Source of the DNA: Nephrocerus scutellatus
Lineage: Eukaryota; Arthropoda; Insecta; Diptera; Pipunculidae
Reading direction: 5' to 3'
Assembly (NCBI GenBank): GCA_947095585.1
Contig: OX352761.1
Coordinates: 79,859,267-79,923,266, forward strand
Length of the DNA: 64,000 bases
Positions 31,855 to 42,341 of this stretch are shown here, piece by piece. Both the position numbers and the translations under genes were made by a program. Every line of letters starts with the position of its first letter. Within the stretch, counting starts at the first letter, position 1. The notes beneath the pieces were generated by a model. It was not told where the DNA came from. It ran no database searches and worked only from the letters and a program-made list of their open reading frames with translations.

Positions 31855-32520
31855 TGCTGATGGCTTACCGCCAGAGCGCCACGAGTATTGCGGTCGAATT
31901 CGAGGAGATGTGGCATGCAACTGGCTATTTCTCTTGATCACCGTTGGTGGAAGAAATTATAAAAGAGTGACAAACAGGAAACGTCCCTGCGATGTTCAAG
32001 CGAATCGTTTGCTTTCGCTATGTTTACGTCACCGATAAATATTATCGCACGGTTTTGTATTCTATCTAGCTGATGCAAGGCATTTATAGGTGCACCTGAC
32101 CAGCTATGACAATTATACTAATGTTTAGAGCGAATAAAAGCCTTGTAGGTAGTTGCTAGATCAGAGGAATTGAATTATTTTTTAGACCCGGTTAGAAACC
32201 TAAACATTTCGCAACGTTTTTGGCGACGGTGAATATGTGGTCATTATAACATAGCTTGTCGTTAACGCAACATACTGAGTAAGGTTATTAAACTCAGTGA
32301 ATTTCTCAATAGACCTTCCTTCGGGTGTTGTCTCTGGCTGGAATGGCGTAACCACCCAGAATTGTGTACATCGAAATCGCCCGCAATAACGATTCCAGTG
32401 TTATTATATTTTGCGAAAATTCTTGAAATTAATCAGAAAGTGCTTCAAACTCGATATGAATTGAATTACTGTCTAAGTTGGGGCTTCTATAAATAAATCA
32501 GTAGTGTATGTTTCGCTTGT
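31855..32520 (-). mobile_element. LINE-C fragment with internal deletion (endonuclease piece joined to RT C-terminus)
   Basis: 31,855-32,310 matches the LINE-C 3' region at 1,500-1,800 and 34,020-34,400. Next to it, 32,310-32,520 on the same strand encodes AGDFDVHNSGWLRHSS, the endonuclease GDFN.H motif, so the RT core has been deleted. No open frame. A short AT-rich stretch follows to about 32,560. Confidence 0.72.
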
Positions 32521-32579
32521 GTACCACTTTCAGCCATATTAAATTAAATTTTGGATTGTAACAAAAGCTGAATTGATAT

Positions 32580-32895
32580 AGAAGATGAAAAGCAGCGGGG
32601 TCTTGCAGGAAGTCTTTGGTGGTTTTGGAGAGGGTTTTGGGCGTCTGTGAGGAGCGGCCTGTGTGGTGTTTTGGAGGAATCTTTGCGTCCAGGTCTCCGG
32701 AGGTCTAAGGTCTTAGAAAGGTTCTTGGGGTTTATAAAGAGTGGCCTTAGGAGGTGTTTTGAAGAAGGAGTCTTCATTGGTCATTGGTGTCCTTGGATGC
32801 GTCTTGGTGTGGAGAGTCTGGGGGTTGGCGTTAAAGCTGAGGTAAATAGTGATGGTAAGAAACCACTTTCGGGAGGGGGTAGATTGGTGTAGGTG
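32580..32895. repeat. G-rich, low-complexity tract with imperfect internal duplication
   Basis: Blocks such as GAGCGGCCTGTGTGGTGTTTTGG (32,651 on) and GAGTGGCCTTAGGAGGTGTTTTG (32,739 on) repeat about 88 bp apart within GGTCTT/GGAGGT-rich sequence. Open frames on both strands reflect low complexity. Nothing recognisable. 32,895-33,112 is AT-rich with no feature. Confidence 0.55.
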
Positions 32896-33112
32896 GGTGG
32901 GTGTGGGTGGTCAGTTTGTTGTGGCTCAGTGAGGTCGGTCAGCCGACATGCATTATAATATAATTTCTTGTACTGGGTGTTGTTTATTCTATGATTTGGT
33001 TTGGAAATTATTTCGTGACTATATACATATTATATTTTTTATTATATATGTCTTTACATCATTTGTAAGACGTAGCGCCAAATATATTTATTACAACTAC
33101 ATAAATTTACAG

Positions 33113-33358
33113 AAAGGACTGCATGGATAAACCACAATCAAACCGCATTATAGGACAACAAGATGACAACAAATTAAAACGCGATCAAAAGTCAGAAAAA
33201 ATCATGTCAAACTATCAACTAATTCCATCTGATGCTGTAAGTATCTCACAACAATGTACTCACAATGAAAATAGAAACTTATTTGTTTTATTTTTTGCTT
33301 ACAGGTCCTTCAGCCTTCAAATAAATATTTTGGTCTAGACGACGAAGTATCCGAATAA
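33113..33358 (+). CDS. Candidate host gene 3' end: two exons with a 68-bp intron
   Basis: A pyrimidine-poor but AG-ended acceptor (AAATTTACAG at 33,103-33,112) precedes an exon with ATG at 33,123. The 38 codons from there end at 33,236 in GATGCT before a good donor GTAAGT. The intron 33,237-33,304 ends TTTTTTGCTTACAG. The next exon, in phase 0, gives 17 codons ending YFGLDDEVSE and TAA at 33,358, and an AATAAA overlaps the stop. The joined product is 55 residues, polar, Lys/Asp/Gln-rich. The frame is also open upstream of the ATG, so this may be the end of a larger protein whose upstream exons lie outside or are lost. I do not recognise a family. Short introns of this size are common in flies. 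Confidence 0.42.
33237..33304 (+). other. Predicted 68-bp spliceosomal intron
   Basis: Donor GTAAGTATC and acceptor TTTATTTTTTGCTTACAG with a T-rich tract between; phase 0. Inferred from splice consensus and frame continuity only. Confidence 0.42.
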
Positions 33359-33784
33359 ATATTTTAAAAAATGCACATGTAATCGAAAACGATTCATCGT
33401 AACGAGTGACAACATTCTGTTCTCTTTCACGCGCCATGTATTTGGTTGAATATCTTTTGTTATTTTATCGCAATTACAATTGATTTAATATTTTGTTAAT
33501 TTATTTACGTTTACTTATAAATACATATATTTTAATGAATACTTTAATATAAAGTGCGGTAAAACTGTCTAAATGAAAAAGGAGTAAACAAAATTTAGCA
33601 ATAGTTTACGAATAAAAAACACTTTCTACAACCAACCTTTTATTTTTAAGACATACTGCTAATGTAGTAAGTAAAGGAATACTTATGGTACAGTAGACAG
33701 GCTAAGGATATTTGGAACAAAATTAAGCATTAGAAGGCAAAAACCTTGCAATCGAATTTCTATATATTTTTTATGATTATTTAT

Positions 33785-34742
33785 AATTCGCGCACGCTTA
33801 AAGGGGTTTGCACCCTTTTAATGCTCGGCTATATGCTTGGCACAGCGTGGGCGTGGAGGAGATGTCTATGAGCTTGTGTTTTGAGTGTCTGTGGATCATA
33901 GTGGTGTGGGAAGACAGGCTTGACAGAGCATTCCACATACGTGTTGAACGGCTGAAGAACGAATCCCTGAACTTAACTATACGTCCGAAGATAGGCTTGA
34001 AGTTAAACTGATGAGCATTTAGAGCGCCACGAGTATTTGGGTTGAATTCAAGGACAGGTGGCATGCAGCTGGCTATTTCTCTTGAGCACCGCTGGTAGAA
34101 GAAGCGATAAAAAAAAGTGACAACCAGGAAACGTTCCTGTGGTTTTTAAGCGAATCTATTGATTTCGCTATATTTGCGTCACCTAAAGTTTTATCGCGCG
34201 GTTTTCTGTTCCATCTAGCTGGTGCAAAGTGGTTTTAGGCGCACCAGACCAGATTTGCCAATAGTACTCAAGTTTAGGGCGAATAAAAGCCTTGTATATA
34301 GCAGCCAGATAAGAGGGAGTGAAATATTTCTTGCATCGGGCTAGAAAACCTAAACATTTCGCAACATTTTTGACGACGGTAAATATGTGGTCATTCCAAT
34401 GAAGCTTGTCGTTAACGCACATACCGAGAATTGCGAGATTTTCCTCAGTTTTCAGTTTTCTCGATGCAAGTGCCATTCATGGATAATGGCATGGGATTTA
34501 GGATTCGCTTAGACGACAGGAGACAGCATTGGGTTTTGGAAGTGTTAAATTCTACTCGATTGATTTCTCTTCATTGTATTAGTTGTTGCTAGGTCAGAAT
34601 TTAACGTGGTTAACACACGTAGTTGTTTGAGTTCCACATGAGAAGTGGAGGGACGTTTCTCAAACTTTAATGAGAAGCTGAGAGTGCTCTCGTCGGCGAA
34701 ATAGTGAATTGGATTAGAAGTCACAGATAAGAGAACATTAAT
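33785..34742 (-). pseudogene. LINE-C: RT C-terminal half and 3' end
   Basis: The minus-strand frame 34,763-34,545 begins with HLE-derived codons, then INVLLSVTSNPIHYFADES. The catalytic FADD box is altered to FADE. The frame 34,476-34,183 has LGMCVNDKLHWNDHI and YKAFIRPKLEY, and 34,064-33,798 has NTRGALNAHQF and DSFFSRSTRMWN, ending near the common LINE-C 3' terminus at 33,785. The upstream RT half continues at 35,243-35,720 beyond an HLE insertion. Frames are broken between pieces. Confidence 0.83.
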
Positions 34743-35243
34743 AATAAAAAAAAAACAACCCATTAAAATTAAAAATTTTCATGTAAATTCTCTAATAGGA
34801 GATGGGTATGTGTTAAAATTTGAAGAAAACTGGGCTAATTTTTAAAAAATTTACATGGACACCACACGGGTCTCAGGGTTCGATCACTCCAACAAACTTA
34901 CACTCCAAAAACTTTACAAAAAATTTTGTCCATCGGAGATACACATGCATATAAAATTTAAAGAAAATCGGGTTAATTTTTTTGAAAAAGTTTGGTGGCC
35001 GGGGTCGTGGGGCCCCATTAGTGTTGTCCATCGGAGATACACACGTATATAAAATTTAAAAGCCGCCCCCGACCCCGTCGCCTGAGGGGCCTCAAAATTT
35101 TAATAGAAGGTGTTGTTTCCGGAAATACACATTTCAATAAAATCGGACTTTGGGAAGTGGGTTAAAAATTTATCGCAAGATTCCACGACATACTGCCGAC
35201 TAACATACGTACCACGGGCAAGTGTAGTTAATATAGAGAATTT
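34743..35243 (-). mobile_element. HLE copy with readable empty site, inserted in LINE-C RT
   Basis: On the minus strand it begins AAATTCTCTATATTAACT at 35,243 and ends ATGGGTTGTTTTTTTTT at 34,743. LINE-C codons on the two sides join as LFLIF followed by INVLLS with no duplicated bases. It has inverted subterminal AAATTCTCTA/TAGAGAATTT, a degenerate GTCG/CGTC microsatellite (about 35,180-35,215), two ACACATGTG-like palindromes and GC-rich blocks. About 500 bp, non-coding. Confidence 0.85.
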
Positions 35244-35720
35244 AAAAATGAGGAAGAGAGTCGGGGACAAAACAGAGCATGGGGAACGCAAGATTTACGC
35301 AATGAACTTTAGAGTTGAAACCATCCAAAACAACTTGAATTGAGCGGTCCAAAAAATAGCTTCTAATCCAATGAAGCAGTTTTGTATCGACTCCATAAGC
35401 ACGCATTTTAGACAAAAGAGCTTGATGCCAAACTCTGTCAAATGCCTTAAAAATATCGAGTGCAACAGCTTTGCTTTCTCCAAATTGATGCAAAGAACGG
35501 TGCCACTGTTCGGTGCCACTGTTCGGTGAGATATATCATCAAATCACCAGTAGAACGTTGCCCACGAAATCCATACTGCCGGTCACTAAGGATTTCGTTG
35601 GGTTCAAGATATTTCTTGAGCTGAAAATTGATCAGCTTTTTAAAGTTTAGATATTCCAAAAGTAGAACGTTTCTGGAATGTTTAAAAACAAAAAAAAGCT
35701 CTCTTATGAAAACTGACACT
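35243..35720 (-). pseudogene. LINE-C: RT N-terminal and palm part
   Basis: The frame 35,719-35,447 gives NEILSDRQYGFRGQRSTGDL and the frame 35,493-35,242 gives VALDIFKAFDRVWHQALLS (RT motif A) and IRSYFLDRS. CSVLSPTLFLIF then runs into the HLE. A duplicated CGGTGCCACTGTT near 35,499-35,524 breaks the frame between them. The upstream end at about 35,720 is a truncation. Confidence 0.83.
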
Positions 35721-35876
35721 TATGGACAAAATAAATAAAAGGAACAGTTGAATTTTACTTATAACTACATTTATTGTGTGGAGGGTGTTTAATAAATAAT
35801 TGCTTTAATATTTTAAAATATTTAACGATATTTACTTCGTGCTATTTTAGAACCCTTTATATTTCTTATATAAAAA

Positions 35877-36101
35877 ATGCACAAAACATGCAGACCTATG
35901 CCTCTATGCCAGGACATTCATATACGCATGTGTTGCACAATATATGCAACGCAAAATTTAGGTGGAGTTGCAGAAAATCAGTTGTACTGTCAACCGCACA
36001 CTTATGAAATGTACAAGCTGACAACTTTATTCATGGCACCTGTCGGAGGAATTTTTAAATTTATAGATGATTTGTTTGTTTGCCAAACTAAAAAAAACTA
36101 A
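35877..36101 (+). CDS. Unrecognised small Cys-rich ORF (74 aa), doubtful
   Basis: An ATG in AAAAAATGC context starts 74 codons with six cysteines, four of them in the first 21 residues (CRPMPLCQD, then IRMCCTIY). A moderately hydrophobic C-terminal stretch follows (LTTLFMAPVGGIFKFID). A stop follows and the flanks are AT-rich. There is no signal peptide and no recognised family. Base composition in the ORF is less AT-rich than its surroundings, which is the main argument for it. The + frame starting at 35,774 overlaps it, so a chance ORF is just as possible. I see no other gene between 35,720 and 37,168. Confidence 0.2.
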   Translation: MHKTCRPMPLCQDIHIRMCCTIYATQNLGGVAENQLYCQPHTYEMYKLTTLFMAPVGGIFKFIDDLFVCQTKKN

Positions 36102-37168
36102 ATTCAGCTACAAAAATAATGAAAACCCTTCTGATTTATAATTGTAGTTGGCAACACAGCAAAAAAACTTTCGATATAATAAAAATATTTCCAGATGTTT
36201 TTAAAAGTTAGAATGAGTAAAATTAATGCAATGTAATTATTTTTGAATGTATTGACGAGATCCAAAATTTCATAGTTCAAAAAAAAAAACAATTCAGAAC
36301 ATTTTTTGCTTTTTCAAGACAACGTAACTTAAAATTGTTGTAGCGCTAAGTCATCATAAGTTCAATGAATAAAAAAGAATATTAGAAAAAACTAAAGAAA
36401 TAGTTTCTAAATAAAACTATAATAAATTACTGCAAACAAGCTAAAAAAAGCCAAAACACACGCAAGTAAAGTGAGCAGCATTGATTTGACGACTGCGTTT
36501 GGATTGCTTCGCAGAACTAAATTGCGCTTGGTATGCGTTTAGGAAAGGGCCCGTATATTTTATTATCCAAGAAAAAAATGTTACACAACTTTTATTGATT
36601 TACAATTCAAATAAAATTACTAAAAAAATATCTAAACAAACGATAAATAATCTTAGTTTATTTATCAATTTTTACTTGCAACTTGTTTATAAGGAATTTA
36701 AAATAAATTTGAAGTAATCGATTATACGCTTATCCATTATGTTCAGTTCAATTTTCTTTACCAGAACATCTCTTTTTTCCTGTGTATAGCCATCGATCCA
36801 AAAAAATAAATTCATAATATGTTTTTTACCTTCGAAAACGTTTTCAGAGCCAACCACACGAATACTTTGTACGTTTTCTATAATATAGGAAAAAAATATA
36901 AATAAATTTTATTAATATTAAAATTGTAATTCTTATTTATTTATTGATGTAATCTTGTTGGTGCCGTTTGCCTATTTAAATACATATGTAAAAAAAAATA
37001 CTTCGCACACTTCTTAATATTAAGGTATTTTTTGAACTTGTGATACTATTTTAAAACAAAGTATAGCTGCATAATTATTAGTATTCCGACGATGGTTTTG
37101 GTCTGGATACTTACGTTGGAATTGCACTTCACGGTTCTGTTTTATTAAGTCGGTGTGTTTTGTGTATA

Positions 37169-38256
37169 CAGGGTGTATCCGTTGAGGTGGCAAACACTCA
37201 ATACTTGGATAATTTCGAGAAAACAATCGTATGGGGTATATTTTCACCCCCTGTGGTGTATGTAGCGTTTTAATGCGAAAAGACGTACTTTTGACCTTAC
37301 ATCACTTCACACCCTGTACCTCTTGAACGCTTCTAGTTACAGGGTCACTTGGTCTTTTTGATAGAAAATTGAATTTTTAAGGTCAAACAATGTAAATTTT
37401 TTTGAATTCTTAAAACCATTACCGAATGAACGTCGTCAAAATAAAATAAAAATGTTTAAACTGTTTTTTTTAACTGTTCTGTAGGAACACTGAGATGTCA
37501 TGCAACTCTTCTTGTAGGTAGTAGTAGTAACACAATTCGCACTATCTCGCTATTGTTGACCAAATGCACCAATATTGTGCCATGGATATGTAAAAAATTT
37601 GAATATGATTAAATACTGCATTTGTTAAAAAAAATTTATCCGAGAGCATCTTTTTAAATAATCGCGTTTGATACATTTTTTTTTTATTTTGACGACGTTC
37701 ATTCATATCGGTAATACTTTTACAGCCGTATTAATAAAAAATGACTATCCGCTCGTTAACACATGTGTTAGCTATCACACGAATAGGAAACTTGTTAGCT
37801 ATCCGCTTATTAGTAATTTAAGCACGGCAACACTTCACCGAATTGTACAAATATTCCAGTAACGCTCTCATATTTCAGCAGCTGACACTGAAATTAGCTC
37901 AATATTTTTGTTATATTTTAATATTCAGACCGATTTTTGTCATGACAACTAACTTCATATGAAATGTATGTATGTTAAAAACTTATCCGCTCCTTATACA
38001 CAAAATTCGGTGAGTTAAGTTATCCGCTCGTTGATAAAGCTAACTCACATTTATTAATGAAAAATGAAAAAATGTACATGGTTTGACCTTAAAAATGTAA
38101 TTTTCTATCAAAAACCTTGTAGGTAGAACCGTTCAAAAGATACAGGGTTTGAAGTGATGTGATGAAAATAGATAATGATAACACATACGATTTTTTCATA
38201 AAATTAACCAAGGAATCATCCCTTTAAGTATTTGCTACCTTAACGGATACACCCTG
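37169..38256. mobile_element. TIR element of 1.09 kb, long inverted ends, TA target duplication
   Basis: CAGGGTGTATCCGTTGAGGT at 37,169 is mirrored by the complement ending at 38,256 (CAGGGTGTATCCGTTAAGGT). Similarity of the two arms extends over about 200 bp, including TTGATAGAAAATT and TTTTTAAGGTCAAAC. TA flanks both ends. This is a non-autonomous DNA transposon of Tc1/mariner style judging by TA, or a foldback element. The centre (about 37,725-38,060) is a second repeat that recurs inverted at 42,985-43,305. No transposase. Confidence 0.82.
37725..38060 (+). repeat. Repeat R2, copy 1 (inverted copy at 42,985-43,305)
   Basis: Shared blocks include CAGCTGACACTGAAATTAGC, CAGACCGATTTTTGTCATGA and CTTATCCGCTCCTTATACAC. 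It lies centrally in the TIR element above and is probably a nested MITE. The bounding motif TTATCCGCTCGTT/ATCCGCTCGTTAAC appears near both ends. Confidence 0.75.
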
Positions 38257-38309
38257 TATAATATATATATATATATATATAAATATTTATATATTATATC
38301 TATAAATAT

Positions 38310-39019
38310 TGCTACGAAAAGTAGTTAGTAGCGCAATAGGTTCGAATCCTAGATGAATCGTAATGTAACAAAAATAATTACTAAAATTAGAACTAAAAAA
38401 TAGCATACGACTTATTACATTATTTGAAATTTGAAATCTAGCCGCCTGTCGGTTTGAATCATTATGTACTGGAGAAACATGTAGTCAAACCGGTTTGTGC
38501 GGTTTTTGTAAAAGAACATGATTGAACATGTAGTCTATTTTTAGAAGATGACTCATTACATATAAGTATCGTTAGTTGTAAATAAGGGAATAAGGCTAAA
38601 ATTTTCTGGTCTTTTCTCGATATTTCTGTCTACAATATTGGAAGTTTCTGGAAGCTTTTCAATGAGTATAAAAGGTGATGTTCACTGCAGAGAATTTAAC
38701 CAGTGAAGTTGTAAAAGTTCTTGGAAAGCGATTATGTTTCTACCTAAGAGATTTATTGTAAAGTACAAGCAGAGAATTTAACTAGTGAAGTTGTAAAAGT
38801 TCTTGGAAAGCGATTATGTTTCTACCTAAGAGATTTATTGTAAAGTACAAGTAATAAGTGTTTTTGTGTACATTTAAAGTTATCACCAGTTTAAATAGCG
38901 AACTTGTGTTGTTGTTTTTACTGTCTATTAATTAAAGTTGTTATTTGTTAATTAATAAACTTGTGTTGTGTTTTATTTGCAAAATCCTTTACGAACTCAA
39001 AAGCCTGAATTTCGTAACA
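38310..39019 (+). repeat. Gypsy-1 5' LTR (710 bp)
   Basis: Pairs with 42,342-42,948 and is longer chiefly because of a perfect-looking 82-bp tandem duplication (38,688-38,769 and 38,770-38,851) just after the predicted transcription start. The 3' LTR has only one copy, so the duplication arose after insertion or by LTR recombination. Confidence 0.9.
38667..38690 (+). promoter_or_regulatory. Gypsy-1 LTR core promoter (TATA box)
   Basis: TATAAAAGG at 38,667-38,675 is followed by TTCACTGCAG, an initiator-like sequence, about 14 bp downstream. The same TATAAAAGG is kept in the 3' LTR at 42,698-42,706. Position in the LTR fits the U3/R boundary; the distance to the initiator-like site is shorter than the usual 25-30 bp, so the true start may be further on. 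Confidence 0.6.
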
Positions 39020-39038
39020 ATTGGTGTCTGAAGTGGGA
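39020..39038 (+). other. Gypsy-1 primer-binding site
   Basis: ATTGGTGTCTGAAGTGGGA follows the 5' LTR end. TGG at the start is the complement of a tRNA CCA end. The tRNA species was not worked out. Confidence 0.7.
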
Positions 39039-39069
39039 TTTTGCAAATCGGAGGACAGTAAATAATAAA

Positions 39070-40490
39070 ATGGAAAGTGCAGTGAACATTAAATCCTATA
39101 GTCCCCAGGATCTTAAAGAAGAGCTTGGAAGGCGAGGTCTAAGCACCGCTGTAAATAAGAAGGAGTTATTTCTCCATTTGCAACAAGTCGTTAAAGGGGA
39201 AAAGCAGCAAGCCGGTGAAGTGTTTGCAATTGAGACGGAGTTAGTGGAGCGAAAAACGACTATTTCGGAAGAAAAGTCTGGTGCGTCAAGCATAGAAGCG
39301 ATGTTGCAAGTTATAGTTCAGCAAGTGAAAGAAATTAAGCAGCAAAGTGAACAAACGAACAGCAAGTTTGACCAGCAAAGAGAAGAAATGAAGCAGCAAA
39401 GTGAACAATCGCAGCAACAGAATCTATAATTGAGTTCCAAACTAAACGAGAAGTTGGACCAGCAGAAGAAAGATTTGAATTTTCAAATAAGTGATTTATT
39501 GGAACAGCAAAGCCAAAAGCTTAATAGACAAAATCAACATCAGAGCCAGGAACTGAAGCAGGAATTAAATTCCAAATTTGATCAACAAAAGCAGGAATTT
39601 ACTCGGCAAACCCAAGAACTGAACTCCAAATTTGATCAGCAAAATCAAAAGCTGGATGCTACTCAAGAAAAGCTAAGAGGTGAAATGGGCTAATTTCAAG
39701 AAACTCTCAAAGGAGAAATAAGTGGAATTCATGAAGAAGTGAGTGGTCTGAAAGGAAAAATTAAAGAGTTTGAGACCCGATTGGACAATAGTACTCAATT
39801 CGTCAGAGGAATACTCAACAAAGCAGTACCAGAGTAATTCCAGAAAGGAATATTGAAACCTCCTGCTTTCGATGGCGATACAGCTTTAAAAAATTTCAAA
39901 GTCCAGTTGGCAGCTGTGGTACAGCATAATGGATGGGGCGCTGAAGAGCAACTTAATTCTCTAATTCAACCTTTGAGGGGCAAGGCGGCTGATGTATTGC
40001 AAATGATTCAAAACGCCGAGATGAGTTCCGGAAGAATCTTGAAAGAGTTGGACTTGCGTTGTGGACAGTCTCACACACAGGACTTAAGCAAAATACTGCT
40101 CCAGATGAAGAAACAACAAAGAGGAGAACGACTTCAAGAATTAGAGCGGGAAATAACTAAGCTCGCACGACAAGCCAATTGTGGAGTTCTGGCAGGTATC
40201 TTAAACGGACTGGCAGTGGATGCGTTCATCAATGCTATCCGAGATGAGCAATTAGAACTTCATTTGGGGACAACAGCCAGAGGAAAGTCAATGAATGAAG
40301 TATGGGCATCGGCCTTGGAATACGCGGCAGCTAGAGCCAGTTTGTCCACTGATTTAGTTAGATTGCGCAAGTTGGAAACTGAGGACATCACACAAATAGA
40401 AGCCCTTATTGATGAGAACATTAGAAAATCAAAGACTGGACGCTTCCAGAACGACAGGAATTCCACAAGGTCAAGTGGAAAAAGCATACA
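39070..40490 (+). pseudogene. Gypsy-1 gag
   Basis: Met at 39,070 starts MESAVNIKSYSPQDLKEELG, a SAP-like helix-turn-helix as found at the start of some gypsy Gags. A Gln/Lys-rich coiled coil follows with repeated SKFDQQ and QQSEQ units. A TAA interrupts at 39,427, a TAA at 39,691 and a TAA at 39,834; without these the frame would run through. From 39,853 KPPAFDGDTALKNFKVQL and RGKAADVLQMI are the retrotransposon gag capsid. The expected CCHC knuckle is absent, and the frame passes from gag directly into late protease sequence near 40,490, pointing to a deletion. Confidence 0.82.
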
Positions 40491-40809
40491 AAATACAAAA
40501 GTATTTCGTTATAATTTGAGGACAGCGACTGGTGAAGTTGCAGCAATTAAAGGAGAGTGCTCCTGTAGTGTCATGTTTGGAGGAATACGGTTTTCTCCTC
40601 GGTTTATTGTTGCCAGCATTACAGATGAATGCATATTGGGCTTGGATTTCATGACAGAGCACAAGATGTCCCTTGATCTAAAGAACCACGTGTTAAAATG
40701 GCGTAATGTGGAAGTACCCCTGCAAATTAACGACAACCAGAGTGGTGGGCTAAGAGTCATTACTGAAGAAAAAGTGGAGATAACACCGATGTGCGAGAAA
40801 ATCATCTAA
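40491..40809 (+). pseudogene. Gypsy-1 protease, C-terminal part
   Basis: Same frame as gag: RTATGEVAAIKGECSC, then CILGLDFMTEHKMSLDL, the flap-to-C-terminal helix region of gypsy retropepsins (ILGLDF). The DSG/DTG active-site segment that should precede it is missing, so the fused gag-protease would not be active. A stop at 40,807 is followed by a frame change into RT. Confidence 0.78.
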
Positions 40810-40850
40810 GGCAAGGTTAACGGTGACCTTGGGGAAGTAGAGTAGGAATA

Positions 40851-41985
40851 GTGGAACCAAACAATTTCAACAAGAACGGATTGCTATGCAAAAGAACTCG
40901 AGTGAAACTCCAGCCCAAGATACCTGTGAGAATAATGAATGTTAGCCCATCACCGAACGTGATAAAAGAAGGAACAGTCATTGACAAGTCTAAGGGAGTA
41001 AGCTGTATCGCAAACTGTGAGCTTGTAAAAGTGAAGAATACGCCACTAGATCTGGAAAGGAAGCAGATAATTCGTTCGCTATGTAAACATCTTCCAGCAG
41101 CACAGAGACAAGCAGCAGAACTGGTGCTAGTGAAATTTGCCGACGTTTTTGCTGTCAGCGACAACGACATGGGTAAAACCAAAAGTCGAAAAGCCCATGG
41201 AGCTCACCTGTGGTATTTGTTCAAAAGAATGATGGTTCAACGAGATTTTGTGTGGACTATCGGAAACTGAACGATGTCACCAAGAAGGATAGTTATCCAT
41301 TACCACGTTTAGACGAAACGTTGGACACCTTATCGGGAGCCAGAATCTTCAGTACATTGGATCTGAACGATACTGATCTGATACTGGCAGGTAGCAATTC
41401 ATGACAACGACAAGGAGATGACAGCATTTACTGCGGGAAACGGCTTGTATCAATTTTCTGTAATGCCGTTTGCTTTATGCAACGCTGCTGCACGTTCGAG
41501 CGGTTGATGGACCATGTTTTGAGAGACCTTAGCTGGAAGACATGTTTAGTCTATTTGGATGACCTCATTGTTCTTTTTCATACATTTAATGAGCACGTGA
41601 ATAATCTTCGGCAAGTTCTGGAAACCATAAAAGCAGCAGGATTAAATTTCGAGTCCGCCGAAATGTAGCCTTTTCAAAAATGAAGTGAATTATTTGGGCC
41701 ACATTGTAACCAGTCGAGGAGTACGCATGGATCCCTAGAAGTTGGAAGGTGTTAACGAATGGCCGGTACCAAAGAATTTACATGAGCTGCGAAGTTTTCT
41801 GGGGCTGTGCTCCTACTATCGACGGTTTGTGCCTAACTTCGTAGATGTTGCACGAAGCCTTCATCGCCTTTGGGAGAAGAACCAAAGGCTCCAATGGTTG
41901 AGTGAGCACCAAAAATCATTTGACTTGCTGAAGGGAAAGCTGTGCAGTTCTCCAATTTTGGCGTATCCATAGGCAGGAGAACTCT
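40851..41985 (+). pseudogene. Gypsy-1 Pol: reverse transcriptase and start of RNase H
   Basis: 40,851-41,200 is the linker and RT N-terminus (frame with FADVFAVSDNDMG). 41,210-41,404 has FVQKNDGSTRFCVDYRKLND and FSTLDLND; the expected D of motif A is in STLDL. 41,477-41,668 has the catalytic CLVYLDDLIVLF, followed by connection-region motifs ELRSFLGLCSYYRRFVPNF at 41,775-41,850. RNase H begins FILDTDASNAGIG near 41,985 and is cut by a deletion. At least four frameshifts or stops are visible. Confidence 0.88.
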
Positions 41986-42075
41986 TCATCCTGGACACCG
42001 ACGCTAGCAATGCGGGAATAGGCGTGGCCAGCAATGTGGGAATAGGAGTGGCCAGCAACTGGATGAAAACACGAT

Positions 42076-42330
42076 ATGACCTGTGTGCAAACTGTGGTGG
42101 ATTTCAGTCTGGTCTGGTCTGGCTTTACAATCCTAAGAGAAGAAAAGGGTAAATCTTCAAAACTACAGCAAAGTTGGGAAGGACATTATAAGATCATTAA
42201 GAGGATTAATGATGTAGTAAATCGGATCCAACAAAGCCCCAGATGTAAAATGAAAGCTGTTCACATCGACAGATTGACAAGGTACAACATCAGGAGGAGT
42301 GCTGAATCCGCTCGGGACGAACAGAATTAA
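42076..42330 (+). pseudogene. Gypsy-1 Pol: integrase C-terminal tail
   Basis: Reads KLQQSWEGHYKIIKRINDVV and MKAVHIDRLTRY, the GPY/F-like module that ends many gypsy integrases. The catalytic core is absent. The stop at 42,330 lies just before the polypurine tract (TGTGGGGGTAA, 42,331-42,341). Confidence 0.8.
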
Positions 42331-42341
42331 TGTGGGGGTAA

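Noticed and set aside
32647..32892. 81-codon + and 77-codon - frames over the same bases
   Set aside because: G-rich low-complexity DNA with an internal duplication. Both strands stay open because stop codons are rare in such sequence.
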